From Anthoceros angustus (taxonomy: Eukaryota > Streptophyta > Anthocerotopsida > Anthocerotales > Anthocerotaceae), in NCBI GenBank assembly GCA_010909165.1, contig MU008161.1, positions 62,001 through 126,000 of the forward strand: a stretch of DNA of 64,000 bases, read 5' to 3'. The notes beneath the pieces were generated by a model that was not told the origin of the DNA, did no database searches, and worked only from the letters and a program-made list of their open reading frames with translations. Shown piece by piece: positions 45,170-60,160 of the stretch. How positions within the stretch are numbered: position 1 is the stretch's first letter; each line of letters begins with the position of its first letter. Position numbers and translations under genes: made by a program.

Positions 45170-47551
45170 CTAGATGAAGTATGAGTCCCTAGTAACAGAC
45201 TCCACCCAGTTCCGCTTCTCCACTCGCAGCACTCCCGAGCAAAACACCTTCACTTCACACTCTGCAGGGCCCTCTATTTTGTTCCGAGCTTGGTCAATTT
45301 CCTCAGTGATTGGATCGTCCTCTGCTGGGAATGTCAGGTGTCCACACTCTTGACCACTTTCAAGCTTGTACATCTTTGCATCCTGCATATAGATGCCGTT
45401 GCCGTGGTACTCCAGCTTCAAGTCACACAGCAGTGTCAGGTCCATCCTGCAACTGAGCACATGGAGAATATTCGAGGCAAGTGTCGGACAAACCTTAGTG
45501 AAGAGCTTGTTGGACAGGTACAGAGTGACACTCCCATTTCCGCACTGTATCTCAACCTGAACCATCAGTCCCAACAGCATCATGTCCTGAGTTTGATTGA
45601 AGGCATTCAAGAAATCAACTTCACCCAGAAGTCAATCACAGACCTACCTCCCGTGCATGTTCATGAAGTTGAAGTTCCACATTTCCACCATTTGTGACAA
45701 TTTTCGCCTTCCTGGAGCCAACCCACATTTGAGAGAGCAAGCGGGGGACTTAATAATTTCACTCCTTGAACAACATACACATCAGTGCATGCGAGTTTTA
45801 CCCTTCTAATCCACCGATGGTTGCTGCTCCTCCATCAGATGATACCTGCAAATGTACTTGTTTATAGCATGAGCTTCATCAAAACCAAGTCCTCCGCATA
45901 CTTGAGTTGTGTAGGTTAGGCAGTTTACGTCTAAAAGAGTAGATGCCTGAGCATGATTTAGCACGATGGAGCCTCCATGGGAAGAGACTACAACATCTGC
46001 ATGCAAGTCAAAACACGTAAAACATTTTTAGCCGTCCACATAGCCCTTGACACACTACACTTCAGACACTGCACAAAGACAGTAACAGTGAACCGTGTGA
46101 TTACCATCCCCATACAAGGTTGCTACTTCTATGTCCCCTCCTCCACTGTCGATCTTCCACCGTGCTCCAAAAGCCCTGTTCACTCTTACATCGCCTCCAC
46201 CAGTCTTTACATTTGCAATAGCGGAAAGCTGTTCCAGTGAAGAGATTAAGTACAGCTTCCAAAAAGTACTTTTCCAGAGTTTCACAATAGAAGAGACTAT
46301 CGTAGTTGAGACTAGCTGGGATGTAGTGCGAACTTCACAGCTGACGTCAGTGGAGCAGAGCAAGAGTATTACATTCTCGGCATTCAAAGAACCTCCACCA
46401 GAATCAATCTCTGCTGTGGTTGCCTTCAGCTCACCTTACAACAACGAAGAGCTACATTGTTTCAAATGGCTGAGAGTCAGAGTTAAACAAGGACATCCAC
46501 GTATAACGCACTACAAACAACCCATTGAGTTCTGACCTCTTACCAAGCTGGATATTTCCCCCTGTCGTTCTCAGCCGCAAACTTCCTTCTCGCTGCATGC
46601 AGCAAAAGTCCAATTACCCAAAATAGACCATCTTAAATGATGGCTTCCTTGTTTCCTCTTTGGCAAGCCACAACTTTCTGCAACATGCTAGTCAATTGAA
46701 AGATCACCAAAATCGGTCATACCAGCTTCTGGATGAACACATCACCTTCACCTGCCTCGACATCAAGACTACACCATCTTTCAGGTATTGTTGTGAGTAA
46801 GGCCACAAGATCCAACTCTTTTGTATCACGAGCTTCAGTCAAAACTGGAGATACAAAAGGCAATTGCAAGATCTAGTATCTTCAAGAGATGATGTGTTGA
46901 GAGTATGAATACAATTCAGTCACAAGCGGGTTATGATGCATACCCAGTGTCCCATTTTCCCTCGAGAGGTCAAACAACGACCAGTCAGTATGGAACAGTT
47001 TATGGTGCAGAGTGGCCTACGTACCACATAAGCAATCGTCCCACATGAGCAAATGTCCTAGTAAATGATACTGGCATTGAAGTCCGCAGCACTCAATCTC
47101 ACCTCAAAAGCAACCTCCTCCAGGTTGCTACTCACTCTCACATCCACCTTGCCCTTTGTCCCCAAAAACTTCAGCTGCAAGGGCAACATAGCTCGCCACT
47201 TCTCAGCTGCTCTAGACAAGGATATTGACAAACTTGGAGTTGAAAAACTGCACTTGTCCACACCTTCACTACAGACCCAACGGTAATTGGCACTTGCTTG
47301 TGGATATGATTCAATAGCCCATCTGCTCCCGACGAGAATCCCACTCTTCCTGTGCCAACATCAAAAGCCTTCAACTCTGCCAGGTTCTGTCTGGCTTGTG
47401 GGTACGTGACCCTAAAATCAACCGCAATTCTTGATGATGTTGTCGTGCTCCGGGCGCAAGCAGCTTCACGGGCAAGAACTTCTGGAGCACTTGCTGTAGC
47501 ACTGATTGTTTTCAAACTGCAAAGTTTGTAGACTCGCCTTCCACCCCTCAT
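45170..47551 (-). CDS. DUF4097/FAM185A-like beta-repeat protein, 10 exons
   Basis: Exons (minus): 47277-47551, 47072-47211, 46723-46844, 46544-46592, 46373-46434, 46105-46228, 45929-45996, 45802-45845, 45648-45711, 45170-45556. They sum to 1335 nt, exactly 444 codons plus stop, with GT-AG at each junction. The middle is a run of short glycine-rich beta strands: VEAGEGDVFIQKL, GSLRLRTTGGNIQLG, AEIDSGGGSLNAEN, ANVKTGGGDVRV, WKIDSGGGDIEVATLYGD, VVVSSHGGSIVL, VTNGGNVELQL. This pattern is that of DUF4097 'putative adhesin' beta-helix proteins such as FAM185A. The N-terminus (MRGGRRVYKL, many R/S/T/A, few acids) could be an organelle-targeting peptide. Biochemical role unknown. The first intron (65 bp) and the 227-bp second intron are the least certain. 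365 bp downstream of the transporter gene, same strand. Confidence 0.8.
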
Positions 47552-47916
47552 CTATCAATCGACAGAGGAGTAGTCTTTTCAAATCTCTTCACAGGCCAGG
47601 CTACCGCAACTGTTTCGATGTGCCAGGAAACGGCGTCCAGAATTCAGCAATCCAACGAAGACACGACATGTTGGTGGGATCAATGAACTCACGACAGACA
47701 TCTTGCTTTATCGCACGGAGATTACAACACGCTGCTGAGCTGCTCCAATGGCAAATAGACTCAGACGTTTGGCTTGGCATGTCAATTACATCTGGAGCCA
47801 ACCCATTGTTCAAACTCTATGCCCAACTCGCGATAGGTGAGCTTCGGTCGGGCCACACGGATCGGCCAACCTTGCTGTTCAGGTGCCGATTTCCTAGCTT
47901 TTGATAAAAAATTCCA

Positions 47917-49931
47917 TTACACGCCACGTTGGTCCGAAGTCACTCCGGTTCCTCCAACGGGCTGCAACTTCCGATCCGAGAGACCTAGGTCTTGTGCAAT
48001 AACAAGTTCCTTGAGGACTACCGACGTGTCATTTGTCTTGCTCGACTTCGAATAGGATCTATAGTACAGGGCACCGAAGACCACGGCCTGCAGGGAGGGA
48101 GTATTTCAGATTCTCCAAGCCAAAGGAAAGAGGTCTTCAGATGTGTATGTGAATGGAGAAAGTTTATGAAACTTACCGCTCCCGCCCACTGCCCAAGTGT
48201 AAGGGGGTGAACGAACACGATACATGATAGGATGATGCTAAGCAGCTGGAACAGAAGAGTCAGCAAGACAGGAGAGTCACCCAGCCAGAACAAACAAGAG
48301 CTAGCAAAACGTACAACGAGTCAGCAAAGCTGATCACTGACCTGTCTTGTAGTCATGATGGTGGCAAAGATGAGCGCTCCGAAATTACGGATCGTGTAAG
48401 AAATGGCGAATTGGCTAGAAGTGGCCGACTGCACATGTTGAAAAACTTTCACACAAGCTCTTATGTATCAACCATTCCACATCAAGACTCGAACAGAAGT
48501 CTCACCAGAGAAAGCATGAGGATGTCAGAGAGACAGTCAGGATGACGCATCACGAAATTTAAAGCCAAAAATAATTGCCCTTGTAGAATAAGACCTGCAA
48601 TTGAAGTGAGTGGGCACCCTCAATCCATAGTGCATACCCAGCAAGTTGACTGTGAGTATTTGGAGCACTACTGGACAGTATACTGACGTACCCATCAAGG
48701 ACAAGAATCCTGACACAATGGTGACATAAAGAATCTGGTTGAAAATTTCCATGTTGTATCCTTTGAAAAGCATGTCCTGAAGGGTGCTCGTAAAGCCATC
48801 GGTCCTAGAAACCAAATTGGACAAGATGAGGGAAGACTGAAACAGCTTCAAAGAAAACTGCCAGCAAACAGGCACTCACCCAAGATAGCCTAGCATCAAA
48901 ATGATGCCCCATAGGCTGCTGTCTCTGTCATTCAGTGCTGCTTTGGGATCCCTCTGAGCGAACCGCATTCAGATTACAAAAGTTCCAGAGAAAGTTCAGA
49001 GAACATCAAACATTGCAAATCCATTCAATAAATGTCAAAGCAACAAACTTCAACTCGCTTAGGAAATGGACATGGAATACATGTGCATACTGCAGCGAGG
49101 AAAAATGCGGCGCAGCCTGCAGTCACAGCCACTGTGATGAGGTAATCCTTGGGAGTATATTTCTTTTGCATGATGCACGTACCCCAGATCTGTCAAAGGG
49201 ACCATTGATAAGAAGATAGGTAAGCAGGTGAACATCAGGTAGAACATGGTTCAAACAAATGTGCTGGTGGTCAACTACAGTGGCACAGCGACTCACCATC
49301 ACAGGAATCATTTTAGCACACTTTGAGATCGTCTGAACTGGGAAGCTCACATACCTCAAAGCCTACAAAATACATAAGCTGTCAAGCTTCACAAGGCAAA
49401 CAGTACCTGACAAACAGAAAAAACTCGTCTAATGACTACCTCATATTGGCATCCTGTGGACACCAAATTGGAGAAAGACACTCCTGCATACTTGAAAAGA
49501 GGTGCAACAGGGGCTAGTGACTTCCCCTGCACCTGTACATAACAACAATTAGACCGCTGGAACAGAAAGCAATCACAACTGACTGGCAGGAAATGGAACC
49601 CTCTGCAGGCAGGAAATACCAGAATCACTGTGACAGCCACCAGGCTTGTCAGCAGTCTGTTCAAAAACACAATGAGAAGCGAAAAAGTAAAGAGCTCCTT
49701 CTCCTCGCCGTAAGGAGATTTCATAATCCTTTCCTGCTAATGCGAGACAGAAAAAGACATAAGTTCATGGTTGCCATATCCAGCAGAGTACCCTGAGAGC
49801 AAGGACATGGGACTCGTGCCCAGTGACCTGACCTGCATGTAGCCATACACAAGGAGAGTGCTCATAATAGTGACCACACAGAAGGCCAGCTTGGGTGCAT
49901 CCTTGTCCAACAAAAATCTGAATCTGTCCAT
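47917..49931 (-). CDS. Nucleotide-sugar/PAPS-type transporter (SLC35B, plant UTR family), 11 exons
   Basis: Exons (minus): 49833-49931, 49620-49733, 49440-49532, 49297-49362, 49091-49189, 48880-48953, 48692-48804, 48506-48594, 48342-48428, 48177-48245, 47917-48087. They total 1074 nt, i.e. 357 aa plus stop, in frame throughout with GT-AG introns of 75-137 bp. Family signatures in order: ERIMKSPYGEEKELFTFSLL, CQYEALRYVSFPVQTISKCA with KMIPVMIWG, GTDGFTSTLQDMLFKGYNME, ISYTIRNFGALIFATIMTTR, and LTLGQWAGAAVVFGALYY near the end. The protein is hydrophobic, predicted multi-pass (about 8-10 segments), and by family should exchange nucleotide sugars or PAPS across ER/Golgi membranes. Substrate cannot be read from sequence. 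The start MDRFRFLLDKDAPKL is the ATG at 49931; upstream in-frame sequence soon meets a stop. Confidence 0.9.
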
Positions 49932-53045
<3,114 letters not shown>

Positions 53046-53137
53046 GTCCTTGTGACTATCAAACTCACCTTGCCTTAGAAATTAGTGGGAGTCCTTGTGA
53101 CATTCAAACTCACCTTGCCTTGGAAATTAGTGGGAGG
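53046..53137. repeat. 45-bp tandem duplication
   Basis: GTCCTTGTGAC-(AT/TA)-TCAAACTCACC occurs twice in direct succession, each ending AAATTAGTGGGAG. Confidence 0.8.
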
Positions 53138-53603
53138 GGCATATGAGGGACTCTCTTCATGCTGGTAATTGTGATAGTGAGAAAAGCCTTATGGCATACC
53201 AAAGAGGACATAGGGGATTGGGCATTTTTTTTCGCGCGAAACCCGTACAATGTGTAGGCATCTTGAAGAATATACCACTGATTCGTGTACAGAGGAGCAC
53301 CCTCACACCACATACTGCTTTGGCGCCCTAACCGAAAATGTTTCAATCCTTGCAACTTGAAAACAAAGAGTTGGGACACTATGTTTTCAGAGTCTTCCGC
53401 CCGACCTTTTGCGATTTATGTTTTCTTCGATGCTATCCCATGGCCGCCAAACCCTAACCTGGCCGTCGCGCCGGCTGCTCCATCTGGTTGCCAAACCCTA
53501 CCTCGGCCACGGCCATGTTCTTCCAAGGCAATGACGGCCGCGGCGGCCGCAATGGCCATGGTTTGCAAACCCTGCACACGCTCGCGGCCGTGTGCGCGTC
53601 TTC

Positions 53604-54612
53604 TCAGTTGGGGACATTGGAATCGTGTTTTTGTTGGGAAACACGTGATGCTCGGAACAGGAAGAGGGGATGGGTCACCGAATTGGGTAGAGCCATGCCT
53701 CCTTCTTCCATAGCATTATATAGACGAAGGGCTTCCAAGTACATACCCCGCTGGGAATACGCTGCTATTATTGCAGTCCAGGTAACCACATCCTTATGAC
53801 CAAGTCCATCAAACATTCTCTGAGCGTCCTCCAAGCTACCACACTTGGCATACATATTCACCAGACTGTTGGCCATAAATACATCGCCTTCATGTCCTCT
53901 TTCCCTGACTTGCACATGGACCTGCCTCCCTTTCTCTAGAGCTAGGGTGCCTACACTCGCACGAGCCTGCAGGAGGCACACAAATGTCATGCAATTAGGT
54001 CCAGCCATGCCTTCATTTTGCATAGCGACAAATCCGTGGCCGCCCATACCTTGCTGAGAATATCCTGCTATCATAGCAATCCACGTCACCACATTCTTTC
54101 TGATCCAGGCTGTCAAACACTCTTTGAGCATCCCCCAAGCTGTCACACTTTGAATACATATTCACCAAACTGTTACAAACATGCAACCGCTCAACGCCAT
54201 CACTAACAAATGAGCATGCACTGCTGCCTGATTTCGATCGGATCCTTGCACAAGCGTGAAGAGCTGCCACAAACACATGGCCATCCGGGTTTGCACTTGA
54301 CCTTCACATCCGATGATGCCTCTATGGCTCGCTTGTCCTCCATGTTTAACATGCGCAAAATCATAGAAGACCACATGAACGCATCCGGTTCACACCATCA
54401 AACACCTCCATCGCTTCTTTCAGCCTGCCATGAAAAGAATACATCCGTAATATATGATTGCACAGGAAAGTGTCCGCCTGGTATCCTTTTGTCACCGCAC
54501 AAGCATGAACATGGCTGCGCAAAACAAGATCCTTCTTCACCACACATCTCTTCAGCAGAGCATAAAATACAAATATGGAAGTACAAGTACCTGTCTGCAC
54601 TTGAACTTCCAA
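53604..54612 (-). pseudogene. Pentatricopeptide-repeat (PPR) gene, frameshifted
   Basis: Minus strand, 5' to 3': YALLKRCVVKKDLVLRSHVH and ACAVTKGYQADTFLCNHILR with MYSFHGRLKEAMEVFD (54.36-54.61 kb); FVAALHACARI, CNSLVNMYSKCDSLGDAQRV (54.0-54.28 kb); then NVVTWIAMIAGYSQQGMGG, GRQVHVQVRERGHEGDVFM, ANSLVNMYAKCGSLEDAQRM and KDVVTWTAIIAAYSQRGMYL (53.60-54.15 kb). These are P, L and S repeats of the plant PLS class, which bind organellar RNA and in editing factors end in E/DYW domains. At least three frameshifts, and no C-terminal E/DYW domain, identify a pseudogene or fragment of a large family. Confidence 0.85.
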
Positions 54613-55324
54613 AGCTTCAACAGCCTAAGCGAGATGGCCCTCATTGCACAACTTGCTCACTGTTTCAGGTGTCATGCCCCGATCATCGCCTACAGGCGTA
54701 CAACGCCCAGGATTATCCGCCAAGCTCCTGTTGGACCCACAACGACCCATCCCGTGTCCAGAGCTCACCAGATCCACCCAACCCGCTTGTAGAAGTTGTC
54801 TATCCAGAACTGTTGGGATTGCTCGTGTCGGAAGTTAGGGGAGCTATGGCTTTTCTTATTTTGCCCGTGATCCCACCAAAGTGAGGGGTCACCAAGAATT
54901 GTCGCCACAAATTCTCCGCGACAACGTTCAGATCTATCGCGATGCATTCTCTTGCACCGGCTTCCTTCCTTGTAAGGGTGCCACTGATGCACCTCTCGCA
55001 TTGTGTCTTGGCATTTCCTCTATAGGCTCCCTCTTCCTGCAAGCAATGAAAGTCGGGAGCTTTGCAATTGAGTCTCGGAGAGGTCAAGGGGACCCGTTGT
55101 TGGGACCGTTTTCGTGGATCCAGGGAAATGATAATCTGCAGCCATTAACCACACCATCACCATCGTCTATCCAACAACCTCACCAAGAATGTTTAGGGTG
55201 TCTACAACGAGCCGAAGTTTACAGCAAAGGGGAGCTATTCCATTCATCAAAAAAGTGAAAAAATATATACCTATTTAGGGCACTATTCACTATGGCACCT
55301 ATAAATCCCTAGAATTAATAATTA
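54613..55324. other. No supported gene
   Basis: Overlapping frames on both strands (for example 54210-54884 plus and 54800-55087 minus) show no domain. Probably degraded sequence upstream of the PPR copy. Confidence 0.35.
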
Positions 55325-55495
55325 ATTAAATGCTAGGGCTAGAAGTAGTTTCTTAGGAAGTTACTTAAATAGTTAGTTATTATATCGGTTATATCGGTTA
55401 CAACAACCTATAATTGTTTGTACTATATAAACACTTGCTTCAAGCATCATAATCAATGCTAAGCGCATCTTAGAGCAAGCTATGATTCTCATCAC
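55325..55495 (+). repeat. Copia LTR (5'), approximate
   Basis: AT-rich, with TATA box TACTATATAAACAC at about 55422 and end TTCTCATCA directly before the primer site GGTATCAGAGC at 55496-55506. The left edge is not fixed; a TG at about 55331 is possible. Confidence 0.55.
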
Positions 55496-55506
55496 GGTAT
55501 CAGAGC
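55496..55506 (+). other. Copia primer-binding site (tRNA-Met type)
   Basis: GGTATCAGAGC, preceded by CAC and the LTR end, matches the initiator-Met tRNA complement used by most plant copia elements. Confidence 0.8.
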
Positions 55507-55689
55507 ATCTTGCTCTTGATTTTTTGAGCATACGACCTGCTGCCTACGAAGTTATCAACTCTGCTATGCCTATTCTATCCTAGCATCTTCTAATTGCTAG
55601 ATATGCAGCGAGGAGGCTTCATATTCGGCAGCAACTTTATTATGCTCAAATTCTTATAATGCACAATTTGTGCATTCAATTCTCTCCAA

Positions 55690-56136
55690 ATGGCTATGAA
55701 TTCTTCATGTCCATCTAAACATAGACTTTGGAGAGCATATAAGACTGCGAAGCAAAAGGAAGATCATAAGACCCATGAATTCCAATGCTCAAGAAAGGCA
55801 GATTCAACAATTGACGCGATTACTTATCTTGCTGCGAAGACCACCAATTTTATTGGTTCAATTTTGATTAAGTCTCATAATCAAGGACATAAAATCAAAA
55901 TTGCTGAACGAAGTCTGCTTAAAACCTTAACTCCCATTCAAGTTAAGTCAATTGAATTAGCATTGCAACATATTCCCAATCTTCGTGCTGGTCACTCTAC
56001 TCCAGGATATTATCTTGTTTTGCCAAACATTGCATCAATTAGTTCAGATATAAAGGACTTACAATATCAAATTCAGGATAGATTAGGCCTACTAACAAGT
56101 GAAATTTGTGAACTTAGCAACCAACTTGCAGCTTAG
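55690..56136 (+). CDS. 148-aa ORF between copia primer site and gag
   Basis: Intact, AT-rich frame in an element whose other frames are broken. Lys/Thr-rich N-terminus (RLWRAYKTAKQKEDHKTHEF), a central KIKIAERSLLKTLTPIQVK-x-IELALQHIPNL part and a coiled-coil-like C-terminus (SDIKDLQYQIQDRLGLLTSE, ICELSNQLAA). No domain recognised. Some plant retrotransposons carry an extra ORF 5' of gag, and an inserted or captured gene is also possible. Low-complexity chance is less likely given its length in AT-rich DNA. Confidence 0.45.
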   Translation: MAMNSSCPSKHRLWRAYKTAKQKEDHKTHEFQCSRKADSTIDAITYLAAKTTNFIGSILIKSHNQGHKIKIAERSLLKTLTPIQVKSIELALQHIPNLRAGHSTPGYYLVLPNIASISSDIKDLQYQIQDRLGLLTSEICELSNQLAA

Positions 56137-56399
56137 TCACAAAATTTCTCCTCGTAATCATGAAGATAGTCCACTGCATCCTTCTAGTTTATGAATATGC
56201 AGATTATGATTCTGACGAAGATGCAGCCAAATTTCCACATGTGAACACCTTTAACACATCAGCATCAGCACGGCATAGCCGTGCTCTTTGATTTCACCTG
56301 CAATGTCTCGGCTGGACGAAGTTGAAGAACCATACGCCAAAGAAATAATTAATAGAGGCAAGGAGTAGGACTCACCTGATTCAAAATCGACAATAATCC

Positions 56400-57050
56400 A
56401 TAGTTATGGAGACGGCTTTAAAGAGAAAGATAGATTCAAAGGCAAAGATTACGATATCTGGCGCCTACGAATGCGTGGAGTCCTCTACAACCGAAATCTT
56501 TGGGAAGTTGTTAATGGAAGTCTTGAACGCCCTGCTTTGGGGCCAAAGAATAAGCGTACCAGGGACGCTGCAAGGACGAGAAGGTACAAAATATCCTCAT
56601 CAGTAGTCTTTCACAACAAATGGTGAGACACATAAGTGAAGCACGATCATCTAAAGAAATGTGGGACCATCTCACCCAACTATACTCCTCTAGAGATGTC
56701 ATGAGCTTAATGACAGCTACTCGCAACTTCCACAACCTCAAGATGGAGTCAGACTCCATCGAACATCATGTCAATGCTTTTCGCCTGGCGCGATTAGAAC
56801 TTGAGGCTGCATCCAATTCAAATCTCTTTGAATAAAACTGCTTTGTGGTTCTCTTATTCTGCTTGCCACCCTTCTATAGATCATTTGTAACAACTGAAAA
56901 CACCGTTTTGAGAAATTCTCGTAAAAATATGGGGAAAGATGACTCAGAAGACACTTTGGACATAAGTATCACTAAGTTAATCGGAGCATTAATCCAGGAG
57001 GAGTCAAGCGGCGCGAAGGATGGAAGACAACTCGCTCACCCTTGAGAAAA
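56400..57050 (+). pseudogene. Ty1/copia gag (UBN2-type), truncated
   Basis: Plus-strand text: RFKGKDYDIWRLRMRGVLYN, LWEVVNGSLERPALGPKNK, then after a frame change NILISSLSQQMVRHISEARS, SKEMWDHLTQLYSSRDVMSL and LKMESDSIEHHVNAFRLARL. These are the W-x-R-M-R and 'W..L...Y.S' landmarks of copia gag. A stop at 56833 and one frameshift are present. The element ends at about 57010-57030, where the family-Q repeat begins. Protease, integrase and RT are absent. Confidence 0.8.
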
Positions 57051-57890
57051 CTATCACTCGAGAAGAATCGAGCAGCAACAAGGCACTGGAGAAGAATCGA
57101 GCAGCAACAACATCGCGTAACCAAGTTCCACGCTACTCGGAGGGAGCTAGGTAAGCTAAGGGCGGGGAGAGCCCGGAGTGGCCTGACTTGTGCAGAAGCG
57201 GCTACAGAGGCAGTGCGGTACCCATGCCCATCCGTAGCGTAAAGATACACGCTGGGCTGACTTGGGGACACGGAACGGACGAAGAGTGAAGGTGGAGGAA
57301 GTGTGGTGCTGATTAGCGGGGCTAGCTGAGGACGTGGACGGGTCCTTAAACGTCTGGTAGTACCGGACTTCGCTGGTAGAACTTGTTATGGAACACAATA
57401 GGAATGGGAGTTAAGGTGGTGCGCAGTAGAAGGTTTGAGTGGGGGTTAGGGCTGACCCAAGGTTGTAACCTTAGACAGTTAGTGATGCGTCGGGCAGCCT
57501 GCAAAACGGTCCGCTTCGTTAGGAGGTTCGAGTTGTCCCCCAGGTATTTCTCCTAGTGCACGGCAAGATTAGCTGCACGGATGCCCTGCGGACTCTGATC
57601 GCTGACCCTGCCTAGTGACGGACCTAGGCGCCCGCACAACATTGAGATAACACTGGGAGCAACCCTCTGGGGGCTGAGGTCTGCTGCACACTCTGCCGTT
57701 GGAGTCCGAGTCCAGTGGCTAGAGAGAAGTTCATTAATACCAATATGAGCCAGACGGAAACCCTCGAAGTAGTTAGAATTAATAGGCTGACGGTGAGGCA
57801 CGATACATTCTCTTAGGATTGAACCACATACTACACGATACGCGACATAGCGTGCGCCCGACTGGTTCGCGAGTGAAAGTCCGTCCACAC
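57030..57890 (+). repeat. Repeat family Q copy (leader and terminal box)
   Basis: GGGTCCTTAAACGTCTGG (about 57330) and the box at 57797-57885 (CATTCTCTTAGGATTGAACC, GCGTGCGCCCGACTGG) correspond to the 1.8-2.05-kb copy. 57.4-57.75 kb is copy-specific. Confidence 0.45.
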
Positions 57891-58463
57891 AAAGGTTGAG
57901 GTTCCACTTCCTATAGACCCGAACAAAACTCTCAGCTTGGAGAATCTTCAACTTCTTCAACGCGTGCAAGAGGTAACAAGAAGAAAGAACATCATAATTT
58001 TTGAAGGGGGTGAATAATCTCAAAGGGGGTTTTCCGTAAATAATCTCTGAAGGGGGTTTTTGATGGGCCCTAAAACAACGTTTTTAAGGCATTCCGGAAA
58101 ACATCTCCGAAAAAAAGGGTGTCGCCCATTAAAGTTCCTACTTTCCATCAAGCAATGTTTCTGTCGAATGGTGGTCGCAAACTCGAACCTATGGGATTAA
58201 TGCAAAGTAGGAATGGTAAGGAAGGCCGTTCCTTCCGGGAAGGGACGACTGTAAATTCAGTTTTGGGAGGAAAATGTGGTTTAGTAAGGACACAACAAAA
58301 GCCACGGACAAGGTATTTCCAAAACACAGTAACTTCTGGAACCAGATGGACAACATTCACTCTGGGACCCTAGGACAAACCGTGATTTCAGTTTCACTCA
58401 TCACCAGAGTTCAATCCTTCATCATCACTTGGTCCACCTTCTCCAGCATTGTCATCACTATCT
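57891..58463. other. No supported gene; short AAGGGGGTTTT repeats
   Basis: 58010-58065 has two units of TCTCAAAGGGGGTTTT / TCTGAAGGGGGTTTTT. No gene. Confidence 0.35.
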
Positions 58464-58960
58464 TCAGCGGCACTTTGACTCGCAGTCAGATGAAGTCAAG
58501 AACTTGCGTAGCTTATTCATTATCGCTTTTTTGTCCACCGCATACACATGTTTCCGTGCGTTCAACACAAACCCATAATACAAGATGGCTGTTTCATTCA
58601 CAAACACCTCTTGTATATTTTTTGGGTAACGGACCTTATTCCCTTTTTCCCTCGGCATCAGACCAGATGGGTTAGCGCTCTGACGGACTATGTATTCCTA
58701 CACATATCTCCCTTCGCACGCATCTGTGTGCTCGGTCCAATACCAGTGGATAAGAAAGTGAGGCCGTGGTGCATCTAGCTTCGCGTCAATGACTCTCCCC
58801 AATCCAGAATGGCTTATTATGCGTGTCCATTATGCATGGCACTGCCAGAAACATCCCCTTCCGGATTTCCATTATGTCTCCATTCATCCACGCCATTCCC
58901 ACTGTTGCCTTCCGGCATTTTGATATGCCCCCAAGTACATATCATGCCGTGGAGGTCCTC
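58464..58960 (-). pseudogene. Degenerate transposon-encoded protein fragment
   Basis: Minus-strand pieces in changing frames: MEIRKGMFLAVPCIMDTHNK, PFWIGE, VIDAKLDAPRPHFLIHWYWT, then YPKNIQEVFVNETAILYYGF and VLNARKHVYAVDKKAIMNKL. The order 'KPFW-I-G-E ... HWY ... GF-LN--KH' resembles a segment I associate with plant transposon proteins, but I cannot name the family with confidence. Stops and frame changes exclude an intact gene. Confidence 0.4.
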
Positions 58961-60160
58961 AATAATGCCTCATCCAAGCAAAGCTTCATCCGCACTTGAA
59001 GGGGTCAGTCAGATGATCCACTGCACGTGAAAACCACTGTGACCGTAGCACTAGCCCAATGTTATTCTCCACAATGATAGCAATCTCCTTCTGGTCCACC
59101 TAAAAGGCTTCTCACCACTTGTACTCTTCAGCAGTCACCTATGGACGCAAATCTTTTAACCCTTCTTGCGTTCTCCCCAAGGAGCACTGTGGTGGGAGCT
59201 TGATCCGCATCCGAAGTTCAAAGTTAGACATTCTCGCCGAGGGGGGCTCACCCACTTTGAGTGGCGCGGGGTGTTGAGCATGGTGCACCAACTAGTGCAA
59301 ACGGACATACGGACATTGCGTCGATGGAGGGAGTCATGGAGGACAAGAAAGAAGAGTCGCGAAAAATTTTGGGGCTGTGCACCGCTTATCAAGTGGGAGG
59401 TGAACAAGCACCACCAAAGGTCAAAGATCTTGACCGCCGTAGGATGGGCAAGGGCACTTGTGATCAACAAAAGGCAGCCGCGAGGAAGGCAGAGAGGCGC
59501 ATGCCTCCCATCATTGCAAAGGATGTATGGTTGAAGTGCGATAAGAGGAAGAGGCAAGGCGCAAGTGGAAGCCGGAGGTGCTTAACGCCAAGAAGCCATA
59601 GCCGCATGTCGAAGCGGGAAGGGGGGAACCAACGGACCCAACCCATACGGCAAACAAGGGCGAGAGGGATACTGTGCCAAATTTTGGAAGTGTTGGGGAA
59701 GACATCCAACATGGGCAGAAGAGTGCTGGGGTTCCCGGAACGGCGTAGAAAACATGCCGGAGCTTTGGGCAAGTACATTTCTGGAATTGGGTAAGGTGGT
59801 TTGCGTGTTCTTCATCCCGCGAAAATATGGACGGGGTGGTTGGGCTTTGGAAAAGTGATGCACACCAGGGGGCGGAAACTGGTGCACATGGCTTGCACAT
59901 AGACTGAGAATAGTAGACTGCCTGTGTAATTGCATTTGCACATGCCATGTGTGAATCTAACCAGGATGATGTTCTACAGAGCATAATGGAGAGGAAGGGG
60001 GTATGGAGGAAGTGGGAGAGGAGGGTGGAGAGACGTGCGGGCTCCCCACTGGCCACCCACAAAGTGGCTTCGTGGGGCCTGGAAAGTCCGTCTTTGCTTG
60101 AGAGGATGGAGTTGGCTACGTCTAGCCACCATCTATCGCTACCAGAGGGAGCGCTCTGGG
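58961..60160. other. No supported gene
   Basis: A 177-aa plus frame (59261-59794) and a long minus frame (59511-60389) overlap. Neither has a domain and both are compositionally biased. Confidence 0.35.

Noticed and set aside
57480-57545. tRNA or SINE at GGAGGTTCGAGTTGTCC
   Set aside because: Only a B-box-like string; no matching A box, acceptor stem or anticodon arm.
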